NCBI GenBank assembly: GCA_037013685.1
Contig: CM072899.1
Location: forward strand, 630,479 to 694,478
Length of the DNA: 64,000 bases
DNA from: Acridotheres tristis
Lineage: Eukaryota; Chordata; Aves; Passeriformes; Sturnidae
Direction: 5' to 3'
Both the position numbers and the translations under genes were made by a program. The notes under the pieces were generated by a model that saw only the letters and a program-made list of their open reading frames with translations, did not search any database and was not told the DNA's origin. Position 1 is the first letter of the stretch; every line of letters begins with the position of its first letter. Shown one piece after another: positions 29,814 to 42,034 of the stretch.

Positions 29814-29905
29814 GGCTGTCCCAGCACACGGACCATTCCCGCTGTGCTGTCCCAGCACACGGACCATTCCCGCTGTGCTGTCCCAGCACACGGACCATTC
29901 CCGCT
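29814..29905. repeat. 31-bp triplicate
   Basis: Three near-identical copies of CTGTCCCAGCACACGGACC plus ATTCCCGCTGTG. Confidence 0.95.
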
Positions 29906-29983
29906 GTCCCGGTGTTCCCAGGGCTGGGATCATTCCCCCTATCCCAGGACCATCCCCGCTGTCCCCAGGCTGTCCCAGCACAC

Positions 29984-30034
29984 GGACCGACCGACCGACC
30001 GTCCGTCCGTCCGTCCGTCCGTCCGCCCGCCCGC
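29984..30034. repeat. GACC to GTCC tetranucleotide stretch
   Basis: ACCGACCGACCGACC followed by GTCCGTCC units and CGCCCGCCCG, ending at the downstream tandem donor. Confidence 0.95.
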
Positions 30035-30040
30035 ACTCAC

Positions 30041-30115
30041 CTCCTCCCGCTCGCACTCACCTCCTCCCGCTCCGCCGCTCCCGCGCCGCCGCCGCCGCTC
30101 GCGCTCCACGAGTGC
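30041..30115 (-). other. LMCD1: putative noncoding first exon of LMCD1 with tandem donors
   Basis: Two consensus donors, both GGGAGGAG followed by GTGAGTGCG, lie exactly 20 bp apart on the minus strand, ending the exon at 30061 or 30041. They result from a 20-bp tandem duplication. The exon body is GCC/GCG-rich, inside the CpG island and just downstream of CCAAT boxes. The upper edge (transcription start) is a guess. A minus-strand ATG overlapping the CCAAT box at 30124 reads open to the donor, but would join the 20390 exon out of frame. Confidence 0.45.
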
Positions 30116-30260
30116 CGCCTTTCATTGGCGCGCGCCGCGGCCGCGCGCCGCTCTCAGCCAATCCGGAGCCGCCCCGAAACTCCCCCGGCCAATGGCGTGC
30201 GGGGGGGGGGAGCGCGCGGGAGGCGCGTGCCCGCGGCGGGGATGGGACATGGGAAAGGGG
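30116..30260. promoter_or_regulatory. CpG-island core promoter with three CCAAT boxes
   Basis: Very GC- and CpG-rich sequence with no TATA box. CCAAT boxes occur at 30124-30128 (minus orientation), 30158-30162 and 30189-30193 (both plus orientation), and a GCGGCCGC sits near 30138. Mixed CCAAT orientation and a G-run at 30201-30210 suit a bidirectional housekeeping-type promoter. It is the only such island in the window and lies 9.7 kb upstream of the first coding LMCD1 exon, so it is the natural candidate LMCD1 promoter. A divergent plus-strand noncoding transcript is possible but has no direct sequence support. Confidence 0.6.
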
Positions 30261-30439
30261 GAGCGGGACCGGGATAGGGACCAGGGATGGGGGACATGGA
30301 AAAGCGGGACCAGGACTGGGACCGGGATAGGGACGGGGGAAATGGGCTCAGAGAGGGCACGGGAAAGGGGGACATGGAAGAGCGGGACCGGAACAGGGAG
30401 CCGGGTAGAGTGAATGGCCTCAGAGAGGGCACGGGGAGA

Positions 30440-30610
30440 GGGGACACTGCCGGGGAATTGTTCCCTGTGAGGAACAACTGGAAGTGTCCAAGGCCAGGTT
30501 CGACCAGGCTTTCAATAACCTGGCGTAGTGGAAGGTGTCCCTGCGCACGGCAGGGAGGATGGAACAGAGTAAATGCCATCCTTGTCAATGATCAAACCAT
30601 CCTGGCATTC
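30440..30610 (+). mobile_element. CR1-type retroposon tail
   Basis: ACAACTGGAAGTGTCCAAGG, CCAGGTTCGACCAGGCTTTC, AACCTGGCGTAGTGGAAGGT and GTCCCTGC follow the sense 3' region of avian CR1 in order. Truncated before the terminal octamer repeats. Confidence 0.88.
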
Positions 30611-31640
30611 TATGCTAGGACAGCACAGTCCCTGGGGCGTTAAAAAAGAGGCAAAGAGGCAAAGAGGAATGGTGTTTGTGGGATTTGTGAGCGTTCCTGC
30701 CCCACAGCAGCAGTGCCCGAGCGGGCTGCGGGGTCAGGGGCGGCGCTGATGGTTCGGGGGTACCCAAGCCCTGTCAGCCCCTGGCTGGGGTGCGGCGAGC
30801 GGGCAGCCCTGCGGCCAAGCTGCCTCTTGTGGCTGTCCTTCTGTCCCTCTGTCCCGCAGTCCCTCTGTCCCCTCTGTCCCTCTGCCCCACTGTTCCACCA
30901 TCCTCCCACCCCAGGCTCTGACACCAAGCACAGGGAAATGGATTTCCGAATCAGACAGGAATGTGCTGGGGCAGTTTATCACAGCGGACAGACACGGAAT
31001 GTTTTTAGCAGAAGAAACTGTCCAAAACCATGTTTTTCTTGTTATTTCAATGGATGCTGAGCACTGAATAACAATCTATTGCCTTTTGTATTTTGGGGTT
31101 TTTTTTTTACATGGATTGGTGAGGTCTTTACTGCTTTAGCAAACATTCCTGCCTGCTCCAACAAACATTCCTGCCTGCTCCTGCTGCGGCCAAGAGGTCC
31201 AGCACAAAGCCCCTTTGTGCAGGTGAGGAGAGAGGGCTCCACATGCTCCCAGCTCACTCTCCTGGTTCCCCATTTCCCACTGATCCCAGCCATTCTCCCT
31301 TCATTGTGCCTGAGTCCAGGAAAAACCCTGAAATAACAGAAACCAGGATCCAGCTGCTTGTTATGAACTGTAATCTAGGAGCACAAGCCCAGCTCAGAGC
31401 TGAATTGCTTCCTTAGAACTGCAGTCTGGAAAGAAAATTCCTACACTCTTGTTGATTTAATTTCTCCCTTGTTGGTACATTTTTTTTTCCCTGAAATTTC
31501 TCTCAGCATTCCTGCAGAGAAAGGGAACAGGCAAACAGATATCCCAGGGTCATATGGACCTTGATATGCCTTTCCAAATGAAGGAATAGAATTTACAGCA
31601 GCCCTGTGGAAAGGGGGAAAGGGAAATGAGTGAACAGCAG
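30611..31640. other. intergenic, no gene seen
   Basis: Unique sequence upstream of the LMCD1 island. A C/T-rich TCCCTCTGTCC run lies near 30840-30890. Confidence 0.5.
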
Positions 31641-31649
31641 CAAGAGCCG

Positions 31650-31912
31650 GGGCAGGGCGAGCTGGGGCAGGGAATTCTGCACTCAGAACCCCGGGGACAA
31701 CAATCCATGGGATCCTGTGGCCCCGGGCACTGGCAGGGAAATCTGCACTCAGAATCCCTGGGACAACAATCCATGGGATCCTGTGGACATGGGCACTGGC
31801 AGGGAATTCTGCACTCAGAATCCCTGGGACAACAATCCATGGGATCCTGTGGACCCAGGCAATGACAGGGAATTCTGCACTCAGAATCCCGGGGACAACA
31901 ATCCATGGGATT
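31650..31912. repeat. 66-bp minisatellite, ~4 copies
   Basis: Unit contains GGCAGGGAATTCTGCACTCA, GAATCCCTGGGACAACAATC and CATGGGATCCTGTGG. Spacing is 66 bp (31731 to 31797). GAATTC and GGATCC occur in most copies. Confidence 0.95.
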
Positions 31913-32929
31913 CTGCCCCCAGACCCAGCCCGGGAGAAGGGATTTGTCCTCTTGGGGAGAGAGGATGGGAAGGAGCACAGGAGGTGAGGCTGGCTGGGTA
32001 CAGCAAAGACACCAAAGGCTCTGGGGACTGGCAGCCCCTGCAGAGAGCAGGAATGTGCCCCTGAGTGAATGTCTGAACATTTTTAGAAGAGGTATTTGAA
32101 CATCCTCAAAAAAAATCTGGGTTAAAAAGCAATGGCAGAAATTCTGGAGAGATAAAGTCCCTGCAGGGAGGGCGTTTGGACCTGACCTTCCAGAAGCATT
32201 TTGGGAGTGAGCAGAGAGAACAAACAGCACAGGGATATTGTTTTTCAGGCTCACCAAGGGCTTGGCAGCCCCGGGAAAGGTTTGACATGGCAATGGGGTG
32301 ACATTATCTGCCATCCCAAGGCACACACGCACGTGGCCACCTGGGACATAGGAAAGAACTCACCGAGGGACTGCAGGGCGCCAGGGGCACGGGGTGACAG
32401 GCCAGCAGCCAGCAGGAGCAGGGACACTGCCACGCTGCCACCCTCTGTGGCAGGTCCCCATGGTCTCCAGGCTCACAGGGACTGAGCTCATGCCTTGGGT
32501 GAGTGTGGAGGGAAGGTTTTCTGGGGGGGGCTGACTGCACCTAGCAGGGAGATGTGACGTGTAAGAGTGACAGATTTGGGTGGGGGTTTGTTTGTTGGGT
32601 TGAGTTTTAGCAGCAGTTGCAGAGCTGTGCCCCCACAGCTCTGGGTGCTGAGCAGCCAAGGCTCCCCAGCAGCATAAACCCGACACTGGAATAAGAGTTA
32701 GAACCCTTCTAGATGCTTCCATTGGCAATAAAACCACATCTGGAACAGCTGTAATTAATGATAGCACAAATAAATCATGGTAGTGACACAGGCAGAGTGA
32801 GAAGCACGCCACACCAAGGGCGGGTTATTCCTGATGGGGGGAGCTCCTGCCATGGCAATTGCAGCCAAACTGGACAGGGACTGGTTTAGTTCCCAGGTTT
32901 GTGAACGGGGCAGCCTGGAAATACACGGG
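31913..32929. other. intergenic, no gene seen
   Basis: No recognisable feature. Confidence 0.5.
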
Positions 32930-33233
32930 GACAGAGAACCACAAACATCCCCACAGGGACAGACACCTGTGAACATCCCCACAGGTACAGACACCTGTGA
33001 ACATCCCCACAGGTACAGAGAACCACAAACATCCCCACAGGGACAGAGAACCACGAACATCCTCACAGGTACAGACACCTGTGAACATCCCCACAGGTAC
33101 AGACACCTGTGAACATCCTCACAGGTACAGACACCTGTGAACATCCTCACAGGGACAGAGAACCACAAACATCCCCACAGGGACAGAGAACCACGAACAT
33201 CCTCACAGGTACAGACACCTGTGAACATCCCCG
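32930..33233. repeat. 28-bp minisatellite, two interleaved unit types, ~11 copies
   Basis: Units ACAGACACCTGTGAACATCC and ACAGAGAACCACAAACATCC, each followed by CCACAGGT or CCACAGGG. The two types form runs rather than a strict alternation. Confidence 0.95.
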
Positions 33234-33295
33234 AGGATGAAATGTGCTGCAGTGTCCTGGCAGAGTGGGGCAGCCGGGGAGAGGGGGAGAGGTGA

Positions 33296-33492
33296 GCTTC
33301 AGGACAGGTGAGTTCCAGGACAGGTGCAAGTGAGCTCCAGGACAGTGAGCTCCAGGACAGGGACAGGTGAGCTCCAGGACAGGGACAGGTGAGTTCCAGG
33401 ACAGGGACAGGTGAGTTCCAGGACAGTGAGCTCCAGGACAGGTGAGCTTCAGGACAGGTGAGTTCCAGGACAGGTGCAGATGAGCTCCAGGC
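33296..33492. repeat. short GAGCTCCAGGACAG repeat
   Basis: Units of 14-22 bp built from GTGAGCTCCAGGACAG or GTGAGTTCCAGGACAG with optional GGACAG. About 11 copies. Confidence 0.93.
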
Positions 33493-33769
33493 GCCCTGAG
33501 CTGTGGCAGGGTTGCCAGCAGGGGATCACTGCCGAGCAGCCAGGCTGGGCTAAGCTTAGCTCAGGGTTAGGAAGAGCCAGAACCGTGCTGTGACTAAACA
33601 CAGCGAGCCCTGCAGGGGCTGACACGCGGGCAGAGATTGGGGCATCACGGGCTCCGTTATGAGAATCTGCGAGTTCAGCTCCCTGCTGAGTCACCGGCAG
33701 CTTTTATCAGCACGAAACCATCCCTGCACAGGGGCCACCAGACCTGGGGCTGTGCTGAGCTCTGGGACA

Positions 33770-34280
33770 GCAGCCTGGCCCTGGGGACAGCAGTGTGGGT
33801 TTGGGGACAGCAGTGTGGCTTTAGGGACAGCAGTGTGGCTTTAGGGACAGCAGTGTGGGTTAGGGACAGCAGTGTGGGTTAGGGACAGCAGCCTGGCCCT
33901 GGGGACAGCAGTGTGGGTTTGGGGACAGCAGTGTGGCTTTAGGGACAGCAGTGTGGCCCTGGGGACAGCAGTGTGGCTTTAGGGACAGCAGTGTGGCTTT
34001 AGGGACAGCAGGGTGGCTCAGGGACAGCAGGGTGGCTCAGTGACAGCAGTGTGGCCCTGGGGACAGCAGTGTGGCTCAGGGACAGCAGTGTGGCTTTAGG
34101 GACAGCAGTGTGGGTTAGGGACAGCAGTGTGGGTTTGGGGACAGCAGTGTGGGTTTGGGGACAGCAGTGTGGCTCAGGGACAGCTGTGTGGCTCAGGGAC
34201 AGCAGTGTGGGTTTGGGGACAGCAGTGTGGCTTTAGGGACAGCAGTGTGGCTTTAGGGACAGCAGTGTGGCTCAGGGACT
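33770..34280. repeat. ~19-21 bp GGGGACAGCAGTGTGG minisatellite, ~26 copies
   Basis: Core GGGACAGCAGTGTGG with link variants GTTTG, CTTTA, CCCTG, GTTA and CTCA. Link types are intermixed. Confidence 0.96.
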
Positions 34281-35135
34281 GCAAACTCTGCCGTGTTTTC
34301 TAGGGAGACGATCTGAGGTATTACATTCTTGGCTAATTTTCAATTTTTCTCTTTTGTATAAACATAAAGGGATAAATGAAGTAGAAAATACGGCTCTGCA
34401 GCTGCTTCCACTTAAGTGTTTTCCTCTTTCATGAATGCAGTAGTAGAGCTACAGATTTGGTTGAAATATTTTGGAAGAAATTTTCATCTCCTGGATCCCC
34501 AGGTGGAGCAGAGCAATCAAAGGGAAATGACAGGAAAATAAATGGAAAAAACGAATCAAAAAGGCAGACAAAGGCCAGTTAAACCCAGGCAGCTCCTCTT
34601 CTATTAAATATTGAAAAAGATAACCTAAATTTTTGTATGTGCTGCTTTTGCCTGTGGTTGATTTACAGAGATACGGGATTGAAGCAGGAAGGAAAGAAAA
34701 CACTGCATCAAGCCTAAGGAATATTTGATGGTGACACACACACTGTGTTTTTTCACTGGTCGTGATCAAATGAGTCATCCCGTTTGTAGTCCAAAATAGA
34801 TTCAGTGATGTAGATTAAAAAATGAACCAGCAATACGTGTGGTTTTGAGCACAGCTGTTACGGGAGGGCTTTCCTAATTTGGCCATATCCACGCTGGCTC
34901 TTCCCCCCAAAGTTACGCACTCGGTTTCATCATCAAAATCATTGGTAGTGAGTAAAGGATTTGAAATCACGGCTCAGCCGCGGGCTCGCAGCTCTGGGAG
35001 CCTGGCTGGACAGCGAGACGTGACACACACGGTTCATGGAGAGAGCAGTGACCATCCTGCCTTTTCATTCCGGGCCACGGACTCCCTGTACCCCTGTACA
35101 GCCCTGCCTGTGCTGTGCTGCTCAGGGGAGCTCCT
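34281..35135. other. intergenic, A/T-richer unique sequence
   Basis: 34320-34900 is lower in GC and free of repeats. No gene seen. Confidence 0.5.
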
Positions 35136-35139
35136 GGGA

Positions 35140-35950
35140 CACGGCTGGCACAGCCAGCTCCTGTGCTGGGTGCCACGGGTGCCATGGGTGCCATGGGTGC
35201 CATGGGGCTGGTCTGGCACAGCCAGCTCCTGTGCTGGGTGCCATGGGTGCCATGGGTGCCATGGGTGCCATGGGTGCCATGGGGCTGGCCTGGCACAGCC
35301 AGCTCCTGTGCTGGGTGCCATGGGTGCCATGGGTGCCATGGGGCTGGACTGGCACAGCCAGCTCCTGTGCTGGGTGCCACGGGTGCCATGGGTGCCATGG
35401 GTGCCATGGGTGCCATGGGTGCCATGGGGCTGGTCTGGCACAGCCAGCTCCTGTGCTGGGTGCCATGGGTGCCATGGGTGCCATGGGTGCCATGGGTGCC
35501 ATGGGGCTGGTCTGGCACAGCCAGCTCCTGTGCTGGGTGCCATGGGTGCCATGGGTGCCATGGGTGCCATGGGTGCCATGGGGCTGGTCTGGCACAGCCA
35601 GCTCCTGTGCTGGGTGCCATGGGTGCCATGGGTGCCATGGGTGCCATGGGTGCCATGGGGCTGGCCTGGCACAGCCAGCTCCTGTGCTGGGTGCCATGGG
35701 TGCCATGGGTGCCATGGGTGCCATGGGGCTGGTCTGGCACAGCCAGCTCCTGTGCTGGGTGCCATGGGTGCCATGGGTGCCATGGGTGCCATGGGTGCCA
35801 TGGGGCTGGCCTGGCACAGCCAGCTCCTGTGCTGGGTGCCATGGGTGCCATGGGGCTGGCCTGGCACAGCCAGCTCCTGTGCTGGGTGCCATGGGTGCCA
35901 CGGGTGCCATGGGTGCCATGGGGCTGGTCTGGCACAGCCAGCTCCTGTGG
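35140..35950. repeat. two-level repeat: 9-bp GTGCCATGG inside a larger unit
   Basis: Eleven or so blocks each begin CTGGCACAGCCAGCTCCTGT, then GCTGG, then two to six copies of GTGCCATGG (CACGG variants), then GGCTGG. The block length varies only by the number of 9-mers. CCATGG recurs throughout. Confidence 0.97.
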
Positions 35951-35954
35951 AATA

Positions 35955-36252
35955 GGAGGATGCAGGTGCTGGAGCAGAGGGGATGCTGAGGGTGGTGATG
36001 AGGATGATGAAGATGAGGAAGGTGCTGGAGCAGAGGGGATGGTGAGGGTGGTGATGAGGATGAAGATGAGGAAGGTGCTGGAGCAGAGGGGATGGTGAGG
36101 GTGGTGATGAGGATGATGAAGATGAGGAAGGTGCTGGAGCAGAGGGGATGGTGAGGGTGGTGATGAGGATGATGAAGATGAGGAAGGTGCTGGAGCAGAG
36201 GGGATGCTGAGGGTGGTGATGAGGATGATGAAGATGAGGAAGGTGCTGAGGG
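35955..36252. repeat. ~54-57 bp purine-rich minisatellite, ~5 copies
   Basis: Unit contains GTGCTGGAGCAGAGGGGATG, GTGAGGGTGGTGATGAGG and ATGATGAAGATGAGGAAG. Almost pure purine plus T on the plus strand. Confidence 0.95.
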
Positions 36253-36895
36253 TGCAGGGCAGACCAAGCCCAGCTGTTGCAGATGTGAGCTCGGGATCCA
36301 GCTGTGCTGCTGGAGCTGCAGTGCAGCTCTGCTGGGCTCAGGGTTTGTCCTGGGGCTGTAAATCCTGCAGCCCACAAATGGCAGAGTCCTGCTGCCTTAT
36401 TGGGATTGAAAATACAGGTAATAAACCATGGCCAAGTGCCTGTGACACCTCTGTGTCTGTGTCAGGGTCTTGGAGTTGTCTTTGAAGACTGAAATGTTTT
36501 GACATTAGGAACTTTACTACCAGGGAGAAATCTTAGAAATGCAAGAATGCAAAAGGAACAAAAGTAGTTTTGCAGATGGTTGCAGTTAAAAAATAGAACC
36601 ATTAGCGAAGGAGGACTGACCTTATCTGATGCTCCTCTTCAGGATCTGGCATGTAGTTTTATGGATTAAACTGTTTTTCTTTTTGACACTAAGAGCCCTC
36701 TTTTAACTTTCCAAAAGGCACATCTGAAAACAGCTCAGGAATCTCAAAGAGCAAAAGGGTCAAAACCAAAGATTCCTCTTCTGCAAAGTGTCCTCTCCAT
36801 TGAAACTTGGCCACAAAGGTCTCTCTCCCAGCTCCAAACCTTCTTTTGGAAGAAATTACCAGTTTTACAAACAGAGCAGTCCTGCCTGCCCCCAC
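36253..36895. other. intergenic, no gene seen
   Basis: No recognisable feature. Confidence 0.5.
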
Positions 36896-36897
36896 CC

Positions 36898-37062
36898 TGG
36901 GATGGAGCAGGATGGAGAAGGGTGGGCAAAGCCAGGATGGAGCAGGATGGAGCAGGATGGAGCAGGGTGGGCAGGGATGGAGCAGGATGGACAAAGCCAG
37001 GATGGAGCAGGATGGAGAAGGGTGGGCAAGGATGGAGAAGGGTGGGCAGGGATGGAGGATTT
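36898..37062. repeat. GGATGGAGCA repeat
   Basis: Irregular units of 10-20 bp: GGATGGAGCA, GGATGGAGAAGGGTGGGCA and AAGCCA links. Confidence 0.9.
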
Positions 37063-37809
37063 CTCTCCATAGCCTCCCTGAGGACAACATGGATATTCAT
37101 ATTTCCCACTTGCTGATTGTTTTGCTGCTGCTTGCAGTGAGTAACAAAGGTGCCTCACCTGGGCATTGCCCACGTGGTGCCAGGGGCCATGGGAGCAATC
37201 TGCTGCTGCATGGGAACAGGTTCAGGAGCTGCTTTGAAAAGGCTGCCAGATCAGCCCCATAATTCACTGCAGAAGGACCCATTGTGGTTTGATAGGAGGT
37301 GTCCTGTTTCCTTAAATTAATGATACACTGCAGGGCTCAACATATATTTAAATTGCCATTTACTGTAGTAATAAATATTAATCATCCTCTAAAAGAAGAA
37401 ACGGGCCATTGTCAGAAGGAAGTAAAGGAACATTTTATGTTACCCCAGGCTGTCTTGTTTCTGCAGGGACACAAGAAAAATTGTGTTTATCATCTGGTAT
37501 TTCAACAGAAAAACACTGTAGGGCCTCTCTAAATCCATCCAGCTTAACTGGCTGCTCACAAGTTCAAAAAACAGCTATGGATTTGAAAGAAAGCATTTAT
37601 TTCTTGATAGTTTAGCTACAGTTTATCAAATGTTCTTGCAAGCTGGAGGAGCACGTGGGGATGAAGGGCCCTGCTGTGCCACGGGGCTGTGCTCAGCTGT
37701 GACAGTGACAGCACCCAGGGGACACTTCCATTATTAACTCAAGTGGTTGTAAGGGCATGGAAAGGTTTCACCCTGAGATGAGCTCGTGTGCCCAAAATGT
37801 GAGCCCAGC

Positions 37810-37810
<1 letters not shown>
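37063..37810. other. intergenic, no gene seen
   Basis: A/T-rich in the middle (37300-37620). No gene recognised. Confidence 0.5.
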
Positions 37811-40000
<2,190 letters not shown>

Positions 40001-40003
40001 CTG

Positions 40004-40503
40004 ATCACAGCAAAACGGGAAATGAGAGATCACAGCAAAACGGGAAATGAGAGATCACAGCAAAACGGGAAATGAGAGATCACAGCAAAACGGGAAATGA
40101 GAGATCACAACAAAATGGGAAATGAGAGATCACAACAAAACGGGAAATGAGAGATCACAGCAAAATGGGAAATGAGAGATCACAGCAAAACGGGAAATGA
40201 GAGATCACAACAAAATGAGAAATGAGAGATCACAACAAAAAGGGAAATGAGAGATCACAGCAAAATGAGAAATGAGAGATCACAGCAAAACGGGAAATGA
40301 GAGATCACAGCAAAACGGGAAATGAGAGATCACAGCAAAATGGGAAATGAGAGATCACAACAAAATGAGAAATGAGAGATCACAACAAAATGGGAAATGA
40401 GAGATCACAACAAAATGAGAAATGAGAGATCACAACAAAATGGGAAATGAGAGATCACAACAAAATGAGAAATGAGAGATCACAACAAAATGAGAAATGA
40501 GAG
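40004..40503. repeat. 25-bp minisatellite, ~20 copies
   Basis: Unit GGGAAATGAGAGATCACAGC plus AAAAC or AAAAT. Two linked variable sites (CAGC/CAAC and CGGG/TGGG/TGAG) give a variant code along the array. No indels seen. Confidence 0.97.
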
Positions 40504-40780
40504 TGCTGCAGCTGATACTGGGCCCAGCTCAGACTGTTCTGGATGGTGGCCACAGCCAATATCTCACCTGCAGCTGGCACAGGGCAGGGAACAGGGGGCA
40601 AAGGGGAGCCCCCAACACCTCTGTCATGGTGAGGGCATCAGCTGTGTGTGGTGCCCACGCTGCAGGAAGGGAGCCTAAAGGAGATTTTATGGCTCACAGC
40701 ATGAGCTGGGTTATCAACTGGAGCAGGTGATGTTGGATATTGAACTTCTGGAGTAAGGGGAAAAACTGGGGAAGGAAAAA

Positions 40781-41003
40781 AGGAAAGGAAAGGAAAGGAA
40801 AGGAAAGGAAAGGAAAGGAAAGGAAAGGAAAGGAAAGGAAAGGAAAGGAAAGGAAAGGAAAGGAAAGGAAAGGAAAGGAAAGGAAAGGAAAGGAAAGGAA
40901 AGGAAAGGAAAGGAAAGGAAAGGAAAGGAAAGGAAAGGAAAGGAAAGGAAAGGAAAGGAAAGGAAAGGAAAGGAAAGGAAAGGAAAGGAAAGGAAAGGAA
41001 AGA
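40781..41003. repeat. (GGAAA)n pure homopurine array, ~44 copies
   Basis: Uninterrupted GGAAA pentamers, with no pyrimidine on the plus strand, ending at GACAGACAGG. Confidence 0.99.
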
Positions 41004-41965
41004 CAGACAGGCTGGCAGTCGCTGGCTGTGCCCACCGTGTGTGTGCCCATCCATCTCAGCCTCACACACACATTCCCTGCCTGGGTTTGGAATGTGGCTC
41101 TTGGCCACAGAGGAAGCAGATTTACAGCTCTGAGCTCCATAGCAGCGTGTGGAGGTAAATCTGGGCAGTGGAATTTCCTTGTAGCTGTCATTGTAAAGAT
41201 TTCACACAGCACTGCTCCAGCAGAATTATTTATCTCTATAATCACACCAACAAGAGAGGAAACAGAGTTATGTAAGGGCCGGGGATGGGTTTGCATCTGA
41301 GAACAGGAGGGTGCAGATCCAGGTCCTGGCACTGGACAGGGCACAGCACACACACATTCCATTGCCACCTTGCCCAGTGGGCAACAGGAGCCACGGCTGG
41401 GAGCAAGGGATGAGGGGAGGCCTGAAGGAATGAGCTTCAACAGCCCAGGACTCAGGGAAGTGGAGTTTGCCATTTCCAGGCAGGAACATTTGTTTTCTAG
41501 AGGTGATAAAGCAGTAAAATAAGTGACTTTGCCAACCTTACTGCTACAGCTTGACCATTATTCTAATTCCTTTAGAGAATGAATCTTCTGGCTTTCAGTG
41601 AATTCTGGTCTTTTGGGTTGAATTAGGGAACCAATAAATGGTCATTAAATTAAGGATACTCCTAAGTTACTAAATACAAGAAAACGGGACCAGGGAACCC
41701 AGCCGTGCTCTGTAAGGAATATTCTCACCTGCCAGGGAAGTAACAATACAGTTCTGTAAACAGTGAGGAAGAAAATTTGGGAATGTCTCAGCTGAAGGGA
41801 CTCTTGGACAGGAATTGGTGCTGTAGTGCATTCCCAATAAAATGGGAAACTCCTGCTCCAAGCAGGGCTCTGGGCATTGGGGGACCTTGGGGCTTTGGGC
41901 AATTCAGCTGAAACTGGAAAATCAGCTGAAAATGCCAGCTGGAGCAGGGCTGGGAGCTGCAGGGG
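41004..41965. other. intergenic, no gene seen
   Basis: No recognisable feature. Confidence 0.5.
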
Positions 41966-41968
41966 TGG

Positions 41969-42034
41969 CACAGTGACAGTGACAGTGACAGTGGCAGTGA
42001 CAGTGACAGTGACAGTGGCAGTGACAGTGACAGT
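41969..42034. repeat. GTGACA hexamer repeat, ~11 copies
   Basis: CAGTGACAGTGACAGTGGCA pattern with GTGGCA at regular intervals. Confidence 0.95.

Larger units (their letters stand above)
29400..30260. promoter_or_regulatory. CpG island
   Basis: Dense CpG over about 850 bp, contrasting with CpG-poor flanks on both sides. It contains a 44-bp minisatellite, a 31-bp triplicate, a GACC/GTCC tetranucleotide stretch, the putative first exon and the CCAAT cluster. Confidence 0.75.

Noticed and set aside
30061..30126. Coding first exon from the ATG in the CCAAT box at 30124
   Set aside because: It would join exon 20320-20390 out of frame with the recognised Cys-rich sequence, and the ATG lies within a promoter element.
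34967..36377. Several 320-450 codon frames on both strands
   Set aside because: Produced by the nested GTGCCATGG repeat (9 bp, so frame-neutral).
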